This document shows positions 58,120 to 64,000 of a DNA stretch of 64,000 bases, piece by piece. The position numbers and the translations under genes are program-made. Numbering within the stretch: the stretch's first letter is position 1; every line of letters begins with the position of its first letter. The stretch is from Poa pratensis (Eukaryota > Streptophyta > Magnoliopsida > Poales > Poaceae): positions 20,764,359 through 20,828,358 of the forward strand of contig CAMZMU010000107.1 in assembly GCA_947311845.1 (NCBI GenBank). The letters run 5' to 3'. The notes under the pieces were generated by a model, which was not told the DNA's origin, did no database searches, and saw only the letters and a list, made by a program, of their open reading frames with translations.

Positions 58120-58330
58120 AAGTTCACCTAATTCCCTGGGATGTCAACCCAAGGGCTTCGCTCTAATATCATTTTGGTATGTTGGGAGATTTAGATTGAA
58201 AGAAACTCTAGTGTTTTCAACAATAAACCCTCGATACCAAGGGAGTTAATCGTATGGATAAAAGAGAAATGGCGAAGTGTGGTTAAGGGCCGGCGGAAAG
58301 CAGTCCATGCACATTCCAATTCAGATCCAG
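58120..58330 (+). mobile_element. LINE fragment, plus strand
   Basis: The plus strand reads ILVCWEIWIERNSRVFNN-like LINE C-terminal sequence with frame breaks (about 58180-58310). No borders found. The following 58330-58750 holds nothing I recognise. Confidence 0.45.
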
Positions 58331-58749
58331 TCCGAATTAGGTTACTAACATCTTAATTGTGTGACCTATAGGTTGGCGCACATTTAGACATGACGTGTGT
58401 ACACCTACTCGATCAATAGTTTGTAGTGAGTTTTCTAACAAAACATGCCAACTCCCAAACATATACAAAGATCATACCGGACGAGCCATCACAATGCTAA
58501 GTACATGACATTTCCTTGGGCTCTCAATATTTGGTCAAACTCCAAGCCAACCACTCTTTCTCGATCACGTGATTCAGAATCCCATACTATGGTAACTCTT
58601 AACCTTATTTAGAACACAAGTGTTCCTGGTTTCAATCACTCGACAGGCCTGAGATATCTCTCTTGTCTTGATGGGCTACAGGTTAACATTGTCTTTATAG
58701 AAGCTATTAACCATTATTCACAAAATCCTGCTTAACAACTGACCATCAT

Positions 58750-61700
58750 TTATTCAAAAAAAGACCATTAAAACAATCATGTCCTGGTGCTCTAACAGTG
58801 TGTATTTTCTTTATCGTATTCTCAACTTCCTCCATAGTAAAAAGGTTGTCCAAATGAGATAGTTCACGGGGTCAAAAAGATTTTCCAGATTAAGTGAATA
58901 ATTTGGTTTTCACAAATACCAAGCTTCTCTTTTTTAGAATTCCAAATAATAGGTGCCTTGTGTTCATGTTCACTAATGAAAACATCTCCCTCATTTTTAA
59001 TTGAAGAAATGTAATTTTTTTCTATAATTTTGTGTGGAAACAACATGAAATAACTTCCTATTTTCATCCCAGCTTATCTTAGTTCTGTTGGCCTCCAACA
59101 ATTCACAAATATGTTCCTTTAGGATTTTTCTGAAATATGTTTCCTGAATAGAAAGTGTTCTTTGATCTTTAAGCCCGTCCAAAAGGCCAAAATATATTTG
59201 TATTAGTCAATAAATTTATTCAGCTTGGAGATATTCTTACTCCATTTTTAAGGCCAGATCTGAGGTGTTTAAATCTGGAATTAAGCATGGAAGTCGGGTC
59301 ATTTGAATGGATCATGTTTCCAACAATTATTGACTATATCATGAAACCCATCAAATTTTGTGCAAAAATTCTCAAATCTGAAAATTTTCAATTTTTGGGA
59401 TATGGGTACCAATCTGAACAGGAAAAGGAGTCTAATAAGAGCCAATTTTTTCCATGTGAAAGGACATAATGTTGGGGATTCAATGGTCCATTCAGCTGAA
59501 GTGAAACCCAATTAACTTTCTCCAGTAGTGAGATATCAAGCATATTACTACATGTATATGTCCTGCCTTTGAGTGGGACCTCAACCAAATCATGTGCTTG
59601 GATAATGTTATTGAAAAGTGTCATGCTTTTTTTTTTTTGCCTCTCGATCTATTCCTCATGAGGTTGACATCACCCATGATCATACGGAATTTATAATCAG
59701 ATGAGTCAATATCATTGAACCAATTGATGAACTCAGCTTTCTCCTCATGATGAGTAGGTCCATAAATATTGTGATTATCCATGTGAAGCCAGAAAAGTTG
59801 CGAGTGGATGCCATTGTCAAGTGAAAATTAGATTGAGATAAAATCTTGACATTAAAGAAACTACCATTCCCAATGGTTACGATGCCTCTAGAGTTACCAT
59901 TTGATGATGTGAAAGCATAATGACTGAATCATTTTTGGGCGGTGTTTTCTTAGGTATGAATGATTAAAATCTTCTCTTTTGTTTTCTTGGGAACAAATAT
60001 TACTGCAATTGGTTTCATCAACTTTTTCCCTTATTTCATTACATCTCTGTTGAGAATTAATTCCCCTTAAATTCCAGTTCAAAACATTCCATGTTCTATT
60101 CATTAATAAACATGAGGGAAAAATTATACATGGTGTTGATAACATAATTATGAAAGATGGGCATATTCTTTATCCATAGTTGCACAATAATCAAAATTTG
60201 TGCGATCTTTACTTTGTCCTGATTCAACATATTGATATATTTGATTGCATACTTGTTGAGAGATATCATAGCATTTCATAATGGACATTATAAGAAATGG
60301 TGTAGCCAATAGAACATACTCAACTGAAACATCAAGCAAAAGCAGCATATGTCTTAACGACTACAATGTCTTCATAACTGACACAACCAACATAGACTAC
60401 AGAGCAATGGTCTTAGATGATTCAGAAATTATTACATGCCAGGATAAGAGACTGATAGGATTTATACAAACACAAAATACCTTATATGTTTGCCCACATA
60501 GCAAACAAACTAGAGCAATATATGATATGGACCTATCTATTTTCCATTGCAGCGGTGAACTTATCCACATATATCTCTCCAGGAGGTATCTGGCATTGCT
60601 CCTTGCCAATGATTTGAATGGTGCTGATTGGTAGAATTGGTGGTGTAGGATCATGATCATCAATAATTTCAGCATCAAAATCATGTGCAAGGCTTTTAGC
60701 AACTTTCTTTGGTTTTCCCTTGGTACCAACTCTGGTAGAACAGATTGATCTTTGTACTTGCCACTGAGACCAGCCATTCTCCTTCTGCGCCTCACTCCAG
60801 GAACATCATTTGTGGAGCAAAGTTTTGTGTTTGGTAGTGGGAGAGGCAAACCCAACATAATCATCAAATCCACAGTCATTCTCTAGCTCCACAATGCTAT
60901 GAATGAGCAGGGATATCTGAATAACAAGTTATATCAGTTATTGAGCAGAAAAACACAAAAGAATCATCAGATTTACAATCATTCTCCTGTTCTCACAGTC
61001 ATGCTTCGGTCTGAGCATGGATATCTAAATAAATAGTCAATAGACACTTCCTCTGAGCACCATCATTGTTTCAACATCAAGAATTTGAACTCTAGCAGCA
61101 TAATTAAACAAATTATGGGCTAATATGTTGTATCAGACATAATCCTTCTTTGATGATACTGGACAGCATGCTATGAATGACATTAAAGGTGTTAGCAACT
61201 TCAATCATGGACCGAGGTTGCACATGCACAAGGCTCTAAGGGGAGTATGCACCATAGGCTCTGGATCAGCAGCACGGGCAGCATCAGGTGCAAGATCAGG
61301 TTGGTTTTCTCCATTATTATCATCATGAACTACATCTTCCCATATTCCACCAAAAGGCAAAGCATGGAGAGCTTGTGGATTGCTACATCACAGGGCAAGC
61401 GATCTTCATCACCATCATTACACCAATAAGATTAGCTTGAAAATATAATTAACAACAGTCCATGAATGGTTATGTCCCTCATCACTAGTGTTAGCAATTA
61501 AAATGGAGATGATAGGAATCTCAAGTATGTGAGGAACTCTGATCTTTACTGTGATTATGTCAACAATAAATTTCCCAAATTCACTGACAGCTTCAATAAT
61601 TTTCTCCACCAGCCAAGCCTCTTGCGGGAAATTTACCATCATGATCCCTACATCATTGCCACGATTTTGAGGAATAATACGCATAACACTATCTCCAACA

Positions 61701-62155
61701 AGGTATGCATGGGATTATCTCTATGGTAATATCATAGGAGCAAGTATTGGTAAACTAAACACGAGCATCTCCATGCCAGATCGTGAAATATTATGAACTA
61801 TATATCCTTGTTGCTTGATGAATGCTTGAATCGGAGCAGCGCCACCGCAAAAGTGATTGGGGTCATGTGGAATTTTGAGGAAGACGGTCGGGCAGTCGTG
61901 TCAGTAGCAAGAAGAGGGCCACCACCCTTCGACAATGAATGCGGAGCTGGATAATCTCAACGTCGGGTGGGAGGTGGGGGAATGAGTCGCATGGATATGT
62001 GGCCATGGTGGTGGCCGATGGCGTGGGGCACAAGCTAGGGTATACTTTAGGTGGAGCAGTCGGGGCGGCCAAGAAAAGAGAGGACGGAGGTGAAGCGACA
62101 AGGCTATTAACGGGAGCAATAGGTTTAGGTTGTTTTTGCTCAATGCGAAATATCA
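58750..62155 (-). mobile_element. LINE, minus strand, ORF1 to start of reverse transcriptase
   Basis: On the minus strand, from right to left: a 5' region near 62100; ORF1-like sequence (61418-61684, MRIIPQNRGNDVGIMMVNFP; 60397-60879 in broken frames, RRRRMAGLSGKYKDQSVLPE); the apurinic endonuclease N terminus (59894-60145, LNWNLRGINSQQRCNEIREK and the catalytic Glu in CSQENKR); more endonuclease (59388-59624, DLVEVPLKGRTYTCSN); and the start of the reverse transcriptase near 58780 (RAPGHDCFNGLF). The RT body is missing, so the element is truncated at its 3' side by rearrangement. All frames are degenerate. Confidence 0.8.
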
Positions 62156-62177
62156 ATTGTTTGGGCGTTTGGATAGG

Positions 62178-63760
62178 TGATACGTCTCCAACGTATCCAT
62201 AATTTCTGCTGTTCCATGCTTATATTATACCATTTGCTACATGTTTTATATACACTTCGTATCACTTTTATGCATTTTCTGGGACTAACCTATTAACAAG
62301 ATGCCACAGTGCCAGTTCCCTGTTTTCTGCTGTTTTTGGTTTCAGAAAGTTACTTCTGGAAATATTCTCGGAATTGCACGAAACAAAAGGCCAGTCCCTA
62401 TTTTTCCAGCACGTACACGGAGTCCGAAGGAGAGACGAAGAGAGCCACGAGGTGGCCAAACCACACCGGCGCGGGTGGGCCCCGCCGCGCCTGTGGTTTG
62501 GGCCCCTCGGGGGTCCGCCGACATCGCCCCTTCGCCTATTTATTCCCCGAGACGTGAAAACCCTAAAACACCGAGCCTTTCATCCAGAACATATTCGCTG
62601 CCGCCGCCGTCGTCAACCCTAACTCGGGGGGTTCTGAAGCTCTTCCCGGCACCCTGCCGGAGAGGGGAATCATCACCGGAGGGCTCTACATCGCCATGCC
62701 CGCCTCCGGAGTGATGCGTGAGTAGTTCATCCTTGGACTATGGGTCCATAGCAGTAGCTAGATGGTTGTCTTCTCCACTTGTGCCATCATGTTTAGATCT
62801 TGTGAGCTGCCTATCATGATCAAGATCATCTTATTGTAATGCTACATGTTGTGTTTGCTGGGATCTGACTTATATTGATACCTATGTGGAGCTGAATATT
62901 ATATTATCATGTCTATGTCATTTGTGATCTTGCATGCTCTCCGTTACTTGTTGAAGCCTTGGCCAAGTGAATACTTGTGACTCCAAGAGGGGGTATTTAT
63001 GCATGATAGTTGGGTTCAACCTCTATTTAACCTGGGATAGTGACAGCAAGTTCTAAGGTTGTAGATGTGTTGTTGCCACTAGGGGTAAAACAGCAATGCT
63101 TTATTCAAGGATGAATGTATTGTTTACATTACGCACATTACTTAATGCAATTGTCTGTTGCTTGCAACTTAATACTGGAAGGGGTACGGATGTTAACCGG
63201 AAAGTGGACTATTTAGGCATAGATGCATGCTGGATAGCGGTCTATGTACTTTGTCGTAATGCCCAAATGAATCTCATAGTAGACACCACAACTCACACAT
63301 GCATGTTATATGCACTTATCAATTGTCAATTGCCCAGCTGTAATTTGTTTACCCAGCATGTTAGTTATCTTATTGGAGAGACACCACTAGTGAACTGTGG
63401 ACCCCGGTCCATTCTTTTACATCTGAAATACAATCTACTGCAATCATTGTTCTCTACTGTTTTATGCAAACAAACATCATTTTCCATTCGATACGTTTAA
63501 CCCTTTGTTTTCAGCAAGCCGGTGAGATTGACAACCTCACTGTTAAGTTGGGGCAAAGTAATTTGATTGTGTTGTGCAGGTTCCACGTTGGCACCGGAAT
63601 CCCTGGTGTTGCGCCGCACTACACTCCTTCACCAACACCTTCGAAGCAAACCTCGTTTTCCTACTGGTTCGATTAAACCTTGGTTTCATACTGAGGGAAA
63701 ACTTACTGCTGCACTCATCATACCTTCCTCTTGGGGTTCCCAACTGACGTGTGACGTACA
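62178..63760 (+). repeat. Gypsy 5' LTR of an element running off the window
   Basis: 1583 bp, TGATACGTCTCCAACG to GTGTGACGTACA. Same family as the solo LTR at 3372-4969. A primer-binding site follows, so this is a 5' LTR in plus orientation. The partner LTR would be outside the window. Confidence 0.85.
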
Positions 63761-63771
63761 AGCATTGTTTC

Positions 63772-63846
63772 TGGCACTATTGCCGGGGAGATATTCCCTC
63801 GTCAACTTAGAGCCACCAACACGTTTTCTGGCGCCGTTGCCGGGGA
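63772..63846 (+). other. Duplicated primer-binding site region
   Basis: TGGCACTATTGCCGGGGA (63772-63789) lies 11 nt from the LTR and is degenerate. A cleaner tRNA-Asp-type site, TGGCGCCGTTGCCGGGGA, is at 63829-63846, 57 nt further. Both are preceded by TTTC. Confidence 0.7.
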
Positions 63847-64000
63847 AAACCGAATTGCTTCTGCAAGGGGAGTCTCTCACACCCAATCTCTTTACTTTGT
63901 TATTTGTCTTGCTTAGTTTATTTTTATTTAGTCTTGTTTGCTCTCTTTATCAAAAACACAAAAAAATTAGTTACTTGTTTAATTCAGTTTGATTTTGTTT
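63847..64000 (+). mobile_element. Gypsy interior, start only
   Basis: Leader sequence after the primer-binding site. Gag and pol, if present, lie beyond the window. Confidence 0.7.

Noticed and set aside
1..64000. CRISPR array, phage, integron or bacterial operon
   Set aside because: No regularly spaced repeats and no bacterial gene organisation; all evidence points to plant nuclear DNA.

Overview
This window is repeat-rich plant nuclear DNA, almost certainly from a Triticeae grass (wheat, Aegilops, barley or rye group). The evidence is the set of transposons: CACTA elements with TTTAGTCCCGGTTC subterminal repeats, Gypsy LTRs beginning TGATACGTC and primed by a tRNA-Asp-type site, an Angela/WIS/BARE-like Copia LTR, Stowaway and Tourist MITEs, LINE relics and a Cassandra TRIM. 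There is no operon structure. The only gene models that look host-derived are a small zinc-finger/EAR gene present in two paralogous copies and several broken gene relics.

Layout. (1) 492-16468 is a CACTA transposon on the minus strand. Its transposase is split by an Angela/BARE-like solo LTR (2706-13296, TSD ATAAT). That LTR is split by a Gypsy-type element (2956-11859, TSD GTAGC), and the Gypsy 3' LTR holds another solo Gypsy LTR (3372-4969, TSD TGTTG). Every LTR insertion level has a readable target-site duplication. (2) 17790-26083 is paralogous unit A: old low-copy DNA with a DUF674 relic, interrupted by a degenerate Copia retrotransposon (18859-25139, TSD AAAGA) and ended by a Helitron candidate (26084 to about 28219). 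(3) 28230-31592 is the 3' part of a Gypsy element. (4) 31593-39185 is unit B. It includes a near-identical 1.88-kb copy (35403-37279) of 24195-26083 and the first zinc-finger gene. (5) 40201-49440 is a minus-strand LINE with a CACTA element (40223-45819) inserted near its 3' tail. (6) 49500-57245 holds a small unit-D fragment and unit C. Unit C is the more diverged paralogue of A+B. It lacks the Copia, the Helitron, the A/B MITE and a tiny retroposed tail, so it supplies empty sites for all four. It carries its own insertions: a Stowaway MITE with a Cassandra TRIM inside, a LINE with an 81-bp LINE inside, and a Tourist MITE. It also carries the intact zinc-finger gene (56109-56525). (7) 57250-64000 has an unidentified gene relic, a long minus-strand LINE and the start of a Gypsy element that runs off the window.

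The most interesting part is the A/B/C paralogous locus. Comparing the three units gives a relative chronology of insertions and exposes a retroposed insert of only 17-18 nt with a 13-nt target duplication. It also shows paired short proteins with a C2HC variant of the plant QALGGH finger and an EAR-like repression motif at the extreme C terminus. One of the two copies has an N-terminal reading-frame change. I found no rRNA or tRNA genes, CRISPR arrays or bacterial-type systems.
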